A DNA stretch of 64,000 nucleotides from Pyxidicoccus sp. MSG2 (GTDB taxonomy: Bacteria; Myxococcota; Myxococcia; Myxococcales; Myxococcaceae): NCBI RefSeq assembly GCF_026626705.1, contig NZ_JAPNKC010000001.1, positions 8,636,001-8,700,000 on the forward strand. The letters run 5' to 3'. Positions 35,482 to 43,719 of the stretch are shown here, one piece after another. Each line of letters opens with the position of its first letter. The stretch's first letter is position 1. Made by a program: the position numbers and the translations under genes. The notes below the pieces were generated by a model. That model made no database searches. It had not been told where the DNA came from and saw only the letters and a program-made list of their open reading frames with translations.

Positions 35482-36312
35482 ATGCTTGCCCACATCCTCG
35501 CCGCCACGCTGGCCGTGGCCGCCAGCCAGGCGCCCGTCGTGGCGCCGCCCGTCCGCGGAAGTCCGCAAATCTCCCTGCCGTTCCCCTCGGGCGACGTGCA
35601 GACCTACAACATCATCCAGTGGGACCCGAACCAGCTCCCCCGCATCTACGAGCGCTCGGACCAGCTCCCGCTCACCGATGAGGAGCTGACCAAGCTGTCG
35701 CAGGCCGGCTTCGAGCCCGCGCAGCTGGTGAAGATGATTGAAGAGCGCCGCTGCGCCTGCGACGCCAGCGCCGACGGCCTCATCCGCCTGAAGAAGGCGG
35801 GTGTGGACAAGAACGTGCTGGCGGCGGTGTCCCGGCACGGGCTGGCGCCCAACCGGGCGCTCGACTTGCTGGTGACGCTCGACTTCACGGGCGAGAGCCG
35901 CGTCGCGCGCGAGGCGTTCCTCTACTTCTTCGTGGACGACGGCGACGTCACCCGCGTCTTCACCGCCAACATCCCGGAGCTGCTGCAGCGCCGCAACAGC
36001 CACGAGACGATGGTGGACCGCAGCGACATCCTCATCGCCCGCACCGTGCGCCGCGTGCAGCTGGCGGGCAAGGTTGCGCTCAAGACGTACGGCCCGCACA
36101 AGGTGCTGGTGGCCGCCAGCGGCAGCCCCACGCTCACGCACCCCTCGCAGCTCAATGACCAGGAGCGGGCCAAGTCGCAGACCTACACCTTCGACTACCC
36201 GCGCGCCTCGCTGCAGAGCCTCTGCCGCCTGACGGCCGGCTACCGCCGCGACGCGGTGCTCAACTACAAGTGGAACTTCGAAGGCAGCCGCTTCGAATGC
36301 GAATGGAACTAG
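35482..36312 (+). CDS. Secreted protein of unknown function
   Basis: No family is recognised in this 276-aa protein. It has a short signal peptide (ILAATLAVAASQAPVVA). Residues 70-120 form helices with paired Cys (RRCACDASADG) and IRLKKAGVDKNVLAAVSRHG, a pattern like small helical repeats that count saturating interactions. The second half is beta-rich with conserved-looking VALKTYGPHKVLVAASGS. Its place between a barrel-like protein and an LpoB-like lipoprotein suggests a periplasmic envelope role. Confidence 0.7.
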   Translation: MLAHILAATLAVAASQAPVVAPPVRGSPQISLPFPSGDVQTYNIIQWDPNQLPRIYERSDQLPLTDEELTKLSQAGFEPAQLVKMIEERRCACDASADGLIRLKKAGVDKNVLAAVSRHGLAPNRALDLLVTLDFTGESRVAREAFLYFFVDDGDVTRVFTANIPELLQRRNSHETMVDRSDILIARTVRRVQLAGKVALKTYGPHKVLVAASGSPTLTHPSQLNDQERAKSQTYTFDYPRASLQSLCRLTAGYRRDAVLNYKWNFEGSRFECEWN

Positions 36313-36325
36313 GAGTCACCGCACC

Positions 36326-36934
36326 ATGAACCCCCACCGCCTGCTTCTGTCCGCCTGCCTCGCCCTCACGCTCTCCGCGTGCTACGGCCCGCGCGCCTAT
36401 ACGCGTGGCACGTACGAGGACCCGAACACCATCGAGATGCTGTCGGACCGCTTCAACGAGAACGACCTGCAGCTCATCGCCAAGAAGATGGCCAACTCGC
36501 TGGCCGAGTCCGCGCGCTTCCAGCAGCCCCGGCAGGACGGCTCGCTGCCCATCGTCCTCGTGGGCAAGCTGAAGAACAGCACCTCCGAGCACATCGACAT
36601 GCGCTCGCTGGGTGACAAGATTCAGACGGCCCTCGCGCAGACGGGCCGCTTCGCGCTGGTGGACCAGGCGGCACGCCAGGACATCGCCGAGGAGTACGAG
36701 TACCAGCAGTCCGGCTACGTGGACCCGAACTCCGCCAAGGGCCCGGGGCAGCAGACGTCGGTGGACTTCCTGATGACGGGCGACCTCGCCTCCATCATCC
36801 AGGAGGTCGGCAACGACAAGCTCGTCTATTACAAGATGACGGCGAAGCTGAGCAACGTGCGCACCGGCCTCATCGAGTGGACGGACGAGAAGCAGATCCG
36901 CAAGAAGTTCGAGAAGCAAGGCGTCAGCTGGTAA
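36326..36934 (+). CDS. LpoB-like penicillin-binding protein activator lipoprotein
   Basis: The 202-aa lipoprotein has lipobox LTLSAC. The mature domain matches the LpoB/CsgG-like fold: LPIVLVGKLKNSTSEHID, then LGDKIQTALAQTGRFALVD and SVDFLMTGDLASI, ending in LIEWTDEKQIRKKF. In proteobacteria LpoB activates the PBP1b peptidoglycan synthase from the outer membrane. AGGAG lies eight bases before the ATG at 36326. The following gene, five bases downstream, encodes a COG3014-type lipoprotein, a known neighbour of LpoB-like genes. Confidence 0.86.
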   Translation: MNPHRLLLSACLALTLSACYGPRAYTRGTYEDPNTIEMLSDRFNENDLQLIAKKMANSLAESARFQQPRQDGSLPIVLVGKLKNSTSEHIDMRSLGDKIQTALAQTGRFALVDQAARQDIAEEYEYQQSGYVDPNSAKGPGQQTSVDFLMTGDLASIIQEVGNDKLVYYKMTAKLSNVRTGLIEWTDEKQIRKKFEKQGVSW

Positions 36935-36938
36935 CTCC

Positions 36939-38192
36939 ATGAGCCTCTTCACTCCTGGCCCGTCCCGCCTGTCCCGGTGGGGCGGGCTGGCGCTGTTGAG
37001 CCTGGTGCTGCTGTCCGGCTGCGCGGGTGACTACGTCGCGCGCACGCGCGGCGTCCGCGCGGCGTACCAGTCCGAGGACTACGCGCGCGCGCTGTCCACG
37101 CTGGAGTCCACCGCGCGCTCCCTCGTCGACAAGGACCGGCTGCTGGTGCTGATGGACAAGGGCATGGTGCTGCACGCCGCCGGGCAGTGGGCGGAGAGCA
37201 ACGCCGTGCTGGAGCAGGCCGAGCGGCTCAGCGAGCAGCTCGACGCCGTCTCCGTCAGTGAGGAGGCCGGGGCGCTCGTCACCAACGAGCGCCAGCGCAC
37301 CTATCGCGGGGAGGACTTCGAGAAGCTGATGATTTCCGTCCTCCAGGCGCTCAACTACGCCGAGCTGGGTGAGGACGAGAGCGCGATGGTGGAGGTCCGC
37401 CAGGTCAACGACCGCCTGGAGAAGATGGTCTCCGACGAGAAGAAGCCGTACGAGCAGCTCGCGATTGCGCGCTACCTCGGCGGCGTGCTCCGCGAGGACG
37501 AGCGCGACTGGGACGGGGCGTACATCGACTACGCGAAGGCGTACGCACTGGAGTCCAGGCCGGGCGCGCTGGTGGAGCCGCTCTTGCGGGTGGCGAAGCT
37601 GGCGGGCCGGGACGACGCGTACGCGGAGCTGCGGGAGAAGTACCCGGACGTGCCGCACGCGCCGCTGGCACCCGACGAGTCTCAAGTCGTGGTGGTGGTG
37701 GAGGCGGGCCTGTCGCCGGAGAAGGAGCGCGCCTCGCGTGACGCCGACGGCGGAGGCAACCTCATCGAGGTGCCCGAGTACAGGGACCGCGGCAGCGCTC
37801 CGGCGGTGCGGGTGACGCTGGGCGAGGAGTCGCAGCGGGCCGTGACGGTGACGTCGATTGCGGACGTGGCGCGCGTGCACCTCAACGAGCGCATCGGCCG
37901 GATGCTGGCGAAGCAGCTCGCGGGCGTGGCGGTGAAGGCCGGCCTGGCGGCGGGCGTGGGCGCGCTGACCAAGAGCGACGAGGTGGGCGTGCTCACCTTC
38001 CTGTTGCTCAACGCGATGAACGCGCCAGACCTGCGTTCCTGGTTGTCCCTGCCAGCGGAGTTCCAGGTGGCGCGCTTCCGGGTGAAGTCGGGCAGCCACA
38101 CCGTGCGGGTGGAGGCGAAGGGCCGGACGACGGAGCACGCGGTGGACGTGAAGCCCGGCCGGGTGGGGCTCATCGTCGTCCGGCGCTACTGA
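36939..38192 (+). CDS. COG3014-like lipoprotein with TPR-like repeats
   Basis: The 417-aa lipoprotein has signal and lipobox (LSLVLLSGC). Residues 30-230 hold helical pairs (YARALSTLESTARSL, GMVLHAAGQWAESNAVLEQA, GAYIDYAKAYALESRPGAL) like TPR units. The C-terminal half is beta-rich with an internal hydrophobic helix (LAGVAVKAGLAAGVGAL). This is the layout of COG3014 proteins that cluster with LpoB- and CsgG-like genes. It probably forms an outer-membrane complex with the preceding gene product; that is inference. Confidence 0.8.
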   Translation: MSLFTPGPSRLSRWGGLALLSLVLLSGCAGDYVARTRGVRAAYQSEDYARALSTLESTARSLVDKDRLLVLMDKGMVLHAAGQWAESNAVLEQAERLSEQLDAVSVSEEAGALVTNERQRTYRGEDFEKLMISVLQALNYAELGEDESAMVEVRQVNDRLEKMVSDEKKPYEQLAIARYLGGVLREDERDWDGAYIDYAKAYALESRPGALVEPLLRVAKLAGRDDAYAELREKYPDVPHAPLAPDESQVVVVVEAGLSPEKERASRDADGGGNLIEVPEYRDRGSAPAVRVTLGEESQRAVTVTSIADVARVHLNERIGRMLAKQLAGVAVKAGLAAGVGALTKSDEVGVLTFLLLNAMNAPDLRSWLSLPAEFQVARFRVKSGSHTVRVEAKGRTTEHAVDVKPGRVGLIVVRRY

Positions 38193-38222
38193 GCGGCGCT
38201 TCACGAAGCGCGGCCCGGCGGT

Positions 38223-38252
38223 CGGATTCCAGATTCGCGAATCTGGAATCCG
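38223..38252. repeat. 30-bp perfect palindrome before the ZIP gene
   Basis: The arm CGGATTCCAGATTCG (38223-38237) is followed directly by its exact reverse complement (38238-38252). It is AT-richer than its surroundings. It ends 22 bases before the ZIP start and begins 30 bases after the previous stop. It may be a dimeric repressor operator, a transcript-end hairpin or a leader hairpin; no T-run follows. Confidence 0.85.
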
Positions 38253-38274
38253 ATTGAGGTAGGGTGCGCGCCCC

Positions 38275-39054
38275 ATGTCGCCAGTCCTGGCCACGGTGGC
38301 CCTCTACTCGCTCATCATCGTCCTCGGCGCCCTGCTGGGCGCGGTGGGGGTGGTGTGGACCGAGCGGCCCACGCACCTGGTGCGCTTCCTGGCCTTCGCG
38401 GCGGGGGTGATGCTGGGCGCGGCCTTCTTCCACATGCTGCCGGAGGCGTATACCGGCGGCGGGTGGTGGGCCTTCGCGCTGGTGCCGGCGGGCTTCGCCT
38501 TCCTCCTCGTGCTGGAGCGCTACCTGGTGGCGCACGCGGGCGAGGACCTGCCGGGAGACCACATGTCCGGCACCGGGGAGCCGGCGGCGCCCGGACAGTT
38601 GCTGGGCTTCACGGCGTTCCTCGGGCTGTCCACGCACACGCTGTTCGACGGGATTGCCCTGGGCTCGGCGGTGGAGGAGGGCGTGGGCTTCATGGCGATG
38701 CTGGCCATCGTCGCGCACAAGGTGCCCTCCGCGCTTTCGCTCGCGTCCATCCTCAAGACGGAGGGGCGCTCGCGGGGCTCCATCCTGCTCCTGTCCACGC
38801 TCTACGGGGCGATGGTGCCGGCGGGCGCGGCGCTCTACTTCGTCTTCGACGCGGTGCTGAACTTCGAGAGCCTCGCCTCCAAGGCGCTGGCCTTCTCCGC
38901 GGGGACGTTCCTCTACATCGCCGTGAGTGACTTGCTGCCGCACGTGCACCGGCACGGCAAGGACCAACCCGGGCGCAACGTGGTGGCGCTCTTCGCGGGG
39001 CTGGCCCTGATGTTCGTCCTCGCGCGGCTGATGGGGCACCCGGCCGGACACTGA
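38275..39054 (+). CDS. ZIP family metal transporter
   Basis: This 259-aa inner-membrane protein has about eight hydrophobic segments. The metal path is seen in LGLSTHTLFDGIALGSA (transmembrane 4) and IVAHKVPSALSLASIL (transmembrane 5), the ZIP His/Glu motifs, with Asp in place of the usual Asn/Glu. An early AGVMLGAAFFHMLPEA is also characteristic. It should import zinc or another divalent metal. The perfect palindrome directly upstream could be a metal-regulator site, but it does not match a Zur box that I know. Confidence 0.92.
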   Translation: MSPVLATVALYSLIIVLGALLGAVGVVWTERPTHLVRFLAFAAGVMLGAAFFHMLPEAYTGGGWWAFALVPAGFAFLLVLERYLVAHAGEDLPGDHMSGTGEPAAPGQLLGFTAFLGLSTHTLFDGIALGSAVEEGVGFMAMLAIVAHKVPSALSLASILKTEGRSRGSILLLSTLYGAMVPAGAALYFVFDAVLNFESLASKALAFSAGTFLYIAVSDLLPHVHRHGKDQPGRNVVALFAGLALMFVLARLMGHPAGH

Positions 39055-39083
39055 GCCGGAGCCCGAGGGCTCCCACGTCCGCC

Positions 39084-39105
39084 GTCCCGGCGCATGCGCC
39101 GGGAC
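39084..39105. terminator. Convergent terminator hairpin 1
   Basis: A 22-bp perfect palindrome with arm GTCCCGGCGCA lies 30 bases after the ZIP stop, between convergent genes. A bidirectional transcription terminator is the simplest explanation. Confidence 0.55.
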
Positions 39106-39150
39106 CGGTGGGCCGCTCCTTGGGGAGGGGGGCGTGGAGCGGCCCACCGG
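39105..39150. terminator. Convergent terminator hairpin 2
   Basis: The arm CCGGTGGGCCGCTCC (39105-39119) pairs perfectly with 39136-39150 across a 16-base loop, two bases from the receiver stop. It shares a base with hairpin 1, so the two structures stack between the convergent ZIP and receiver genes. Confidence 0.6.
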
Positions 39151-39151
39151 C

Positions 39152-39535
39152 TCAGGCGGCTGGGGTGAGCCGTCGCGCCGGCGGCGCTTCCGAGAGGCTG
39201 CGGATGACCTGGGCGCCGAACTCCGCCAGGTCGCCCGTCTTGCGCAGGTAGACGACGCCCGGCGGGGGCACCAGCAGGTCCATCCCGCTGTGGAGGATGA
39301 CGGGGACGTCGCGCAGCCAAGGGTCCTCGCGCAGGGCCTGACACAACTCGAGCCCGTTCATCCGCGGCATCGTCAGGTCGGTGATGATGAGGTGGGGGCG
39401 CAGGTGGGGCGCCATGGTCAGCGCCTCCTGTCCATCCGGGGCGGTCGCGACGGCGCAGCCCATGTTCTCCAGGACCCGCGTGTAGAGACGGCGCAGGGTG
39501 GGGTCATCGTCAACCAGCAGGACGCTATGCAGCAT
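39152..39535 (-). CDS. Stand-alone response regulator (receiver only)
   Basis: The 127-aa receiver has VLLVDDDPTLRRLY, phospho-Asp motif LIITDLTMPRMNG, switch residue in VILHSGMD and the Lys in YLRKTGD. No output domain is present; a short Pro/Arg tail ends it. It is divergent from the CBS gene with 249 bases between starts, and its own kinase is not nearby. Confidence 0.92.
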   Translation of the reverse strand: MLHSVLLVDDDPTLRRLYTRVLENMGCAVATAPDGQEALTMAPHLRPHLIITDLTMPRMNGLELCQALREDPWLRDVPVILHSGMDLLVPPPGVVYLRKTGDLAEFGAQVIRSLSEAPPARRLTPAA

Positions 39536-39784
39536 GTCGCTCCTCGAAGCGGGTGGTGGCGGGGATGCCGCCGTGCTGGTGGATGGGGGGACGCCGTGGC
39601 GGATGTGAATCGGCGCGGGGGCGGCGCCTGCCTGGCGTGAGTCCAGGAGGGTCCGCGCCCGGCGGCCCGCCCGCTCCCGGCTGCACGGTGTGGGGGACGG
39701 GTGCACCCTCCCTGGGAGGTCCGCATCTTCCGGCCCGTGCGAACCCCGACTCACCCCACGGGCCGACACCGAGGAGGCCGCGCC

Positions 39785-40225
39785 ATGCTCACCGTGGGCG
39801 ACTTGATGACCCGCGACGTCGTCACGCTGCAGGAGACGGATGGCCTGCTGAACGGGGATGACCTGCTGAAGCTCCACCACGTCCGGCACCTGCCCGTGGT
39901 GCGGGCGGGGAAACTGGTGGGCCTGGTGAGCCACCGCGACCTCATCCGCGCGTTGGGCCGGCACGCCGCGTCCGCGCCGCAGCCGGTGGCCATCTCCGAC
40001 ATCATGACGCGCGGGCTGGAGACGGTGACGCCGGAGGTGCCGGCGCGCGACGCCATCCACAAGTTGCTCGACGGCCGCTTCGGCTGCCTGCCCGTGGTGG
40101 GCCGCGACGACACGCTGGTGGGCATCATCACCGAGGCCGACTTCATGCGGCTGGCCTCGCGGCTGCTCGACGCCGCGGAGTCGGAGGGCCGCGCGGCGCC
40201 GGAGGCGGGTGTCACCGTGTCCTGA
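39785..40225 (+). CDS. CBS-domain pair protein
   Basis: The 146-aa protein is a Bateman module of two CBS domains: VGDLMTRDVVTLQETD with HHVRHLPVVRAGKLVGLVSH, and ISDIMTRGLETVTPEV with GRFGCLPVVGRDDTLVGIIT. Such stand-alone pairs bind adenosine nucleotides and report energy state to partners. The ATG at 39785 follows GAGGAGGCCGCGCC-like text (GAGGAGG 10 bases upstream). No effector domain is attached. Confidence 0.92.
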   Translation: MLTVGDLMTRDVVTLQETDGLLNGDDLLKLHHVRHLPVVRAGKLVGLVSHRDLIRALGRHAASAPQPVAISDIMTRGLETVTPEVPARDAIHKLLDGRFGCLPVVGRDDTLVGIITEADFMRLASRLLDAAESEGRAAPEAGVTVS

Positions 40226-40281
40226 GGCGCCGGGCTTCTTCTTGCTTTCTGCGCAGGCGCCTGGAGGATGCGCGCGCCCTC

Positions 40282-41064
40282 ATGGAAAAGCGCACCGACT
40301 GGTACGAGCACCCCGAGTATTACGAGGCCATCTTCGGCACCGACACGGTGCGCGAGGCGGACTTCCTCCAGGCGCTCAGCGAGCGCCATGGCACCGGCGG
40401 CAAGCTGTGGATGGAGCCTGCCTGCGGTGCCGGGCGACTGGTGGCCGAGGCCGCGGGTCGGGGCAAACAGGTGGTGGGCTACGACATCTCCGAAGCGATG
40501 CTCGCCCATGCGCGCAAGCGCCTCACGCCCGCGCAGCGCCGCCGCGTGCGGCTCTCGCAGTCGCGCATGGAGGACTTCGCCGAGCCGTCGTTGCAGGGAC
40601 GCGTGGACCTGGCGCACTGCCTCGTCTCCACCTTCCGCTACCTGGACAGCGAGGCCGCGGCGCGCGAGCACCTCATCGGCACGCGGCGGCTGTTGAAGCC
40701 GGAGGGCATCTACGTGCTCGGCTTCCACCTCACGGACTACGCGCGCACCACTCCGGAGCACGAGCGCTGGGTGGGCCAGGTGGGGAAGGACAAGGTCGTC
40801 TGCAACACGCACGAAGGCCTGCCCGAGCGCCGCGCGCGCCGCTCCGCCATGCGCAACCGGTTGCGCGTCACCGGGCCGGGGAAGGACTGGCTCATCGAGA
40901 CGACGTGGTTCTTCCGCACGTACAGCGCGGCCCAGGCCAGCAAGCTCTTCCGGGACGCAGGCCTGCGCGTGGTGGCCGCGTACGACTTCGACTACGACCT
41001 GGCCTCGCCCGTGTCCCGGGGCAGCCGCCGGCTGGACCGCGTCTTCGTCCTCAAGCCGGCCTGA
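40282..41064 (+). CDS. Class I SAM-dependent methyltransferase
   Basis: The 260-aa enzyme has a Rossmann-like core: motif I WMEPACGAGRLVAEA, motif II VVGYDISEAML and post-I text VDLAHCLVSTFRYLD. The N-terminal TDWYEHPEYYEAIFG is typical of small-molecule methyltransferases of the Methyltransf_25 group. The substrate is unknown. It converges with the tfuA-like gene (34-base gap); a functional link to the YcaO-TfuA operon is possible but not shown, because it is on the opposite strand. Confidence 0.88.
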   Translation: MEKRTDWYEHPEYYEAIFGTDTVREADFLQALSERHGTGGKLWMEPACGAGRLVAEAAGRGKQVVGYDISEAMLAHARKRLTPAQRRRVRLSQSRMEDFAEPSLQGRVDLAHCLVSTFRYLDSEAAAREHLIGTRRLLKPEGIYVLGFHLTDYARTTPEHERWVGQVGKDKVVCNTHEGLPERRARRSAMRNRLRVTGPGKDWLIETTWFFRTYSAAQASKLFRDAGLRVVAAYDFDYDLASPVSRGSRRLDRVFVLKPA

Positions 41065-41098
41065 GTCGCACCGGGCGCCGGGCCCTGGCGCTGGGCCT

Positions 41099-42454
41099 TC
41101 ACTCTGGCGCCTCGGCCTTGGCCAGCACGTAGCACAGCTCGCGCAGCGCGGCCCGGCGCATGGAGTCCACGTCCGAGAAGCCGCCGTCGCGCGCGGCCCG
41201 GCCGAGGGACTCCGGCATCATCCGGCCCTGGCGCTCCTCGAAGTACCAGCGCCACAGCATGTCCTCGGTGATGCCCGCGTCCTCCGGCCGGGGCGTCGCC
41301 AGCCCCGCCGCCGTGAGCACCCGCTCCTTGTCCCGGGCCCGCTCCAGCAGGTCGGCGTACTCGCCCGTCAGCCGCAGGTGGTCCGCGAGGTGTCGCAGCA
41401 CGTCCGGCTCGAAGAGCGTCTCCACCCAGCGCACGTGGGACTCGTCGCGCAAGAGCCGTCCCAGGTCATCCACCTGCTGCTCCTCCTGCCAGCGCTCGAA
41501 GGACTCGGGGGCCAGGCCCCGCTCCTGTCGCAGCGCCTCGGCCGTGGAGCGCAGCTCGTCCTCGCCGGGCTCACGTCCCAGCCGGCGGGCCTGCTCCACC
41601 GCCAGGGCGCGCGCCATGCTCGAACGCCGCGCCGCGCCCAGCGCGCCGCGCAGCCGCAACTCATCGAGGAGCGACTCGGGCGCCACGCCCTCCAGGGGCC
41701 GCGCGTCCTTGCGCAGGGGAAGCCGGCTCGCGCGCCGCCGCGCCTCCTCCCACGCATCCGTGTGCTGGAAGGGGTAGCTCACCATCTTGGGCGACAGGCC
41801 GACTTCCAGCCGCTCCCGCATCGTGCGCAGCAGGGCCAGCGCGTCCGCCTTCTTCTGGTCCACGCGGCCCGTCGGCAGCCACGCCTCGAACGCCTTCATC
41901 TGCGAGGGCAGCACGCCCTCCCGGGCGCTCCTCGCGAGCACCACCGGCCAGACCCGTTCCACGTAGAAGAGTCCCTTGGCCACCCGCTCCAGGATTCGGG
42001 TGGTGTCCTGGCTCATGACGCGGTTGACCCAGGCCGCCGACAGCGTGGCGCTGATGTTCACCATTGCCTCGGACAGCGGGCGCCAGCCGTCCTCCGCGCC
42101 CGCGTGGGCCACCGCGACGTCATCGTCGTCCTCCAGCTCGCCCTGCTGGTAGGCGTCGAAGATGGCGCCCACGCCCTCCATGCCGAAGGCGGACAGCTCC
42201 GCCGCGCGGAGCGCGCCCATGCTGGCGGCGCCGAAGACGTGGATGCCCTCCGACATCGCCCAGAGGATTTCCTTGTGCCACACCGCCGGCACGTGCTCGA
42301 AGAAGCCGTCGATGATGCCGATGGCCACCGGCCCTTCGCGCGCGGCCCGGTACACGTCGCCCTGCTGCACCGGCGGAAGGTAGGTGGCGTCCAGCTCCGC
42401 GCGCGCCTCCTCGGGCCGCAGAGTGGGGCCGGTGAAGATGAACACCTTCTTCAT
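41099..42454 (-). CDS. TfuA-domain protein with long C-terminal extension
   Basis: The N-terminal 150 residues of this 451-aa protein are a TfuA core: FIFTGPTLRPEEARAEL, LPPVQQGDVYRA, IGIIDGFFEHVPAVWHKEIL and VFGAASMGALRAAEL. TfuA proteins partner YcaO enzymes; in trifolitoxin loci and in methanogen McrA thioglycine formation the pair is linked to backbone thioamidation, probably by delivering sulfur. The remaining 300 residues are helical and charged, with possible repeated helical hairpins (SLLDELRLRGALGAARR, ESFERWQEEQQVDDLGRLL). I recognise no domain there. ATG at 42454 overlaps the YcaO stop by four bases, so the two are made together. Confidence 0.88.
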   Translation of the reverse strand: MKKVFIFTGPTLRPEEARAELDATYLPPVQQGDVYRAAREGPVAIGIIDGFFEHVPAVWHKEILWAMSEGIHVFGAASMGALRAAELSAFGMEGVGAIFDAYQQGELEDDDDVAVAHAGAEDGWRPLSEAMVNISATLSAAWVNRVMSQDTTRILERVAKGLFYVERVWPVVLARSAREGVLPSQMKAFEAWLPTGRVDQKKADALALLRTMRERLEVGLSPKMVSYPFQHTDAWEEARRRASRLPLRKDARPLEGVAPESLLDELRLRGALGAARRSSMARALAVEQARRLGREPGEDELRSTAEALRQERGLAPESFERWQEEQQVDDLGRLLRDESHVRWVETLFEPDVLRHLADHLRLTGEYADLLERARDKERVLTAAGLATPRPEDAGITEDMLWRWYFEERQGRMMPESLGRAARDGGFSDVDSMRRAALRELCYVLAKAEAPE

Positions 42455-43719
42455 TCCTCGCGCTCCCGCATCGCCCGCTGCGCGCGCGCGCCGGGCACAT
42501 AGCCCGGTGCCTCGTGCGTGGGCTCCAGCCCCGGCACCACCACCCGCACCACGGGCACTCCCAATTCCGGCTTCGTCAGGTCCACCGCCACCACCTGGCT
42601 CAACCCCACTGCGCCCAGCTTCCCCAGCACCCACGCCAGGTCGTCCTCCAGCGTCGCCCCGTCATACGTGGGGGCATCATTGAAGCGGCGCACGGCGGGC
42701 TCCTCGCGCAGCCGCGTCCGCAGCCGGTCCGCCGCGACTCCGTCCCGAGCCGACTCGTAGGCCTTGCGGTGCAGGTCGTCCCGCGCGCCGCTGATGCGCG
42801 TGAGCCGGCTCTGCGCCGCCTCCGTCAGCGCGCGCAGCAGGGCCACCTCGCGCGACGGGTGGCAGCCCATGCCGCTGGCCACCGCGACGGGCCGGAAGGC
42901 CTCCGCCTCGCGGTCGATGATGGAGCAGGTGAAGGCGGGGACGCCCACGTCACTCGTCGTCTCCCACGCGCCCACGGCCACGCCCGCGCGCGCGTACTTC
43001 TCCAGCGCCTCCCGGCACCCGGCGTCGTCCACCGAGTCCAGGTCCAGCCGCGTGCGCGCCTGGGCGCGGTCGCCCCGCGCGTGCCAGAGCGTGGTGGCGT
43101 CGCGCTCCACCACCTCGCACAGCCCGTGGAGCGTGGCCTCCACCACGTGGTTGCCGGAGGCCAGCCCGTTGCTGCTCATCAGGAACGCGCCGCTGCCGGT
43201 GGGCAGCGGCAGCGTGTAGTCCGTGTGCACCAGGTCGAAGGGCAGCCACAGGGTGCTGCCCTGCATGAGATTCACGCCCTCCACCCAGAGCATCCGCCAG
43301 TTCTCGTGGAACAGACTCACCGACAGCCGGGGCAGGCCGGCCACGTCCACCACGGCCTCGCGGTAGCGCACCTCGTTGTACGTGGCCAGCTTCAGCGGCA
43401 GGGAGACGTGCTCGGCGTGGTAGCCCTCCACGGACTCCATGAGGCCGGACGCCTTCGCCGCGTCCAGCGTCAGCCCCTTGCCCTGCGACACCGCCAGCGA
43501 GCGCGCGTTGGGCCGCGCCACCATGACGACGGGGATGCCAATCGTGTCCAGCCCGGTGACGTTGGCTATGCGGGTGATGCCCAGCACCGGCATGAGCCGC
43601 CGCACGCGCTCCAGCGTCTCCGTGGGAGTCACCACCCGGTGCGTGCCGTGGCGGAAGTGCTTGAGGGTTCCGGAAGGAAGGGCCGCTTCCGGGGTGTGAC
43701 GGGCGGGACGAAGGGGCAT
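42451..43719 (-). CDS. YcaO-domain ATP-dependent backbone-modifying enzyme
   Basis: YcaO proteins phosphorylate a peptide amide to install azolines, thioamides or amidines. This 422-aa member shows the ATP/Mg motifs: AKASGLMESVEGYHAEH (ExxE), SGNHVVEATLHGLCEVVERD (second Glu set) and LTEAAQSRLTRISGARDD (third). An N-terminal HFRHGTHRVVTPTETLERV matches stand-alone YcaO proteins. The C-terminus ends in Arg/Glu-rich GARAQRAMREREE, not in the PxPxP seen in azoline-forming members, which together with the TfuA partner favours a thioamide-type reaction. The start overlaps the stop of the 232-aa gene by one base (TGATG). Confidence 0.93.
   Translation of the reverse strand: MPLRPARHTPEAALPSGTLKHFRHGTHRVVTPTETLERVRRLMPVLGITRIANVTGLDTIGIPVVMVARPNARSLAVSQGKGLTLDAAKASGLMESVEGYHAEHVSLPLKLATYNEVRYREAVVDVAGLPRLSVSLFHENWRMLWVEGVNLMQGSTLWLPFDLVHTDYTLPLPTGSGAFLMSSNGLASGNHVVEATLHGLCEVVERDATTLWHARGDRAQARTRLDLDSVDDAGCREALEKYARAGVAVGAWETTSDVGVPAFTCSIIDREAEAFRPVAVASGMGCHPSREVALLRALTEAAQSRLTRISGARDDLHRKAYESARDGVAADRLRTRLREEPAVRRFNDAPTYDGATLEDDLAWVLGKLGAVGLSQVVAVDLTKPELGVPVVRVVVPGLEPTHEAPGYVPGARAQRAMREREE

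Noticed and set aside
40282..41064. Methyltransferase as a tailoring enzyme of the YcaO-TfuA system
   Set aside because: It is on the opposite strand, convergent, with no shared regulation visible; proximity alone is not enough.
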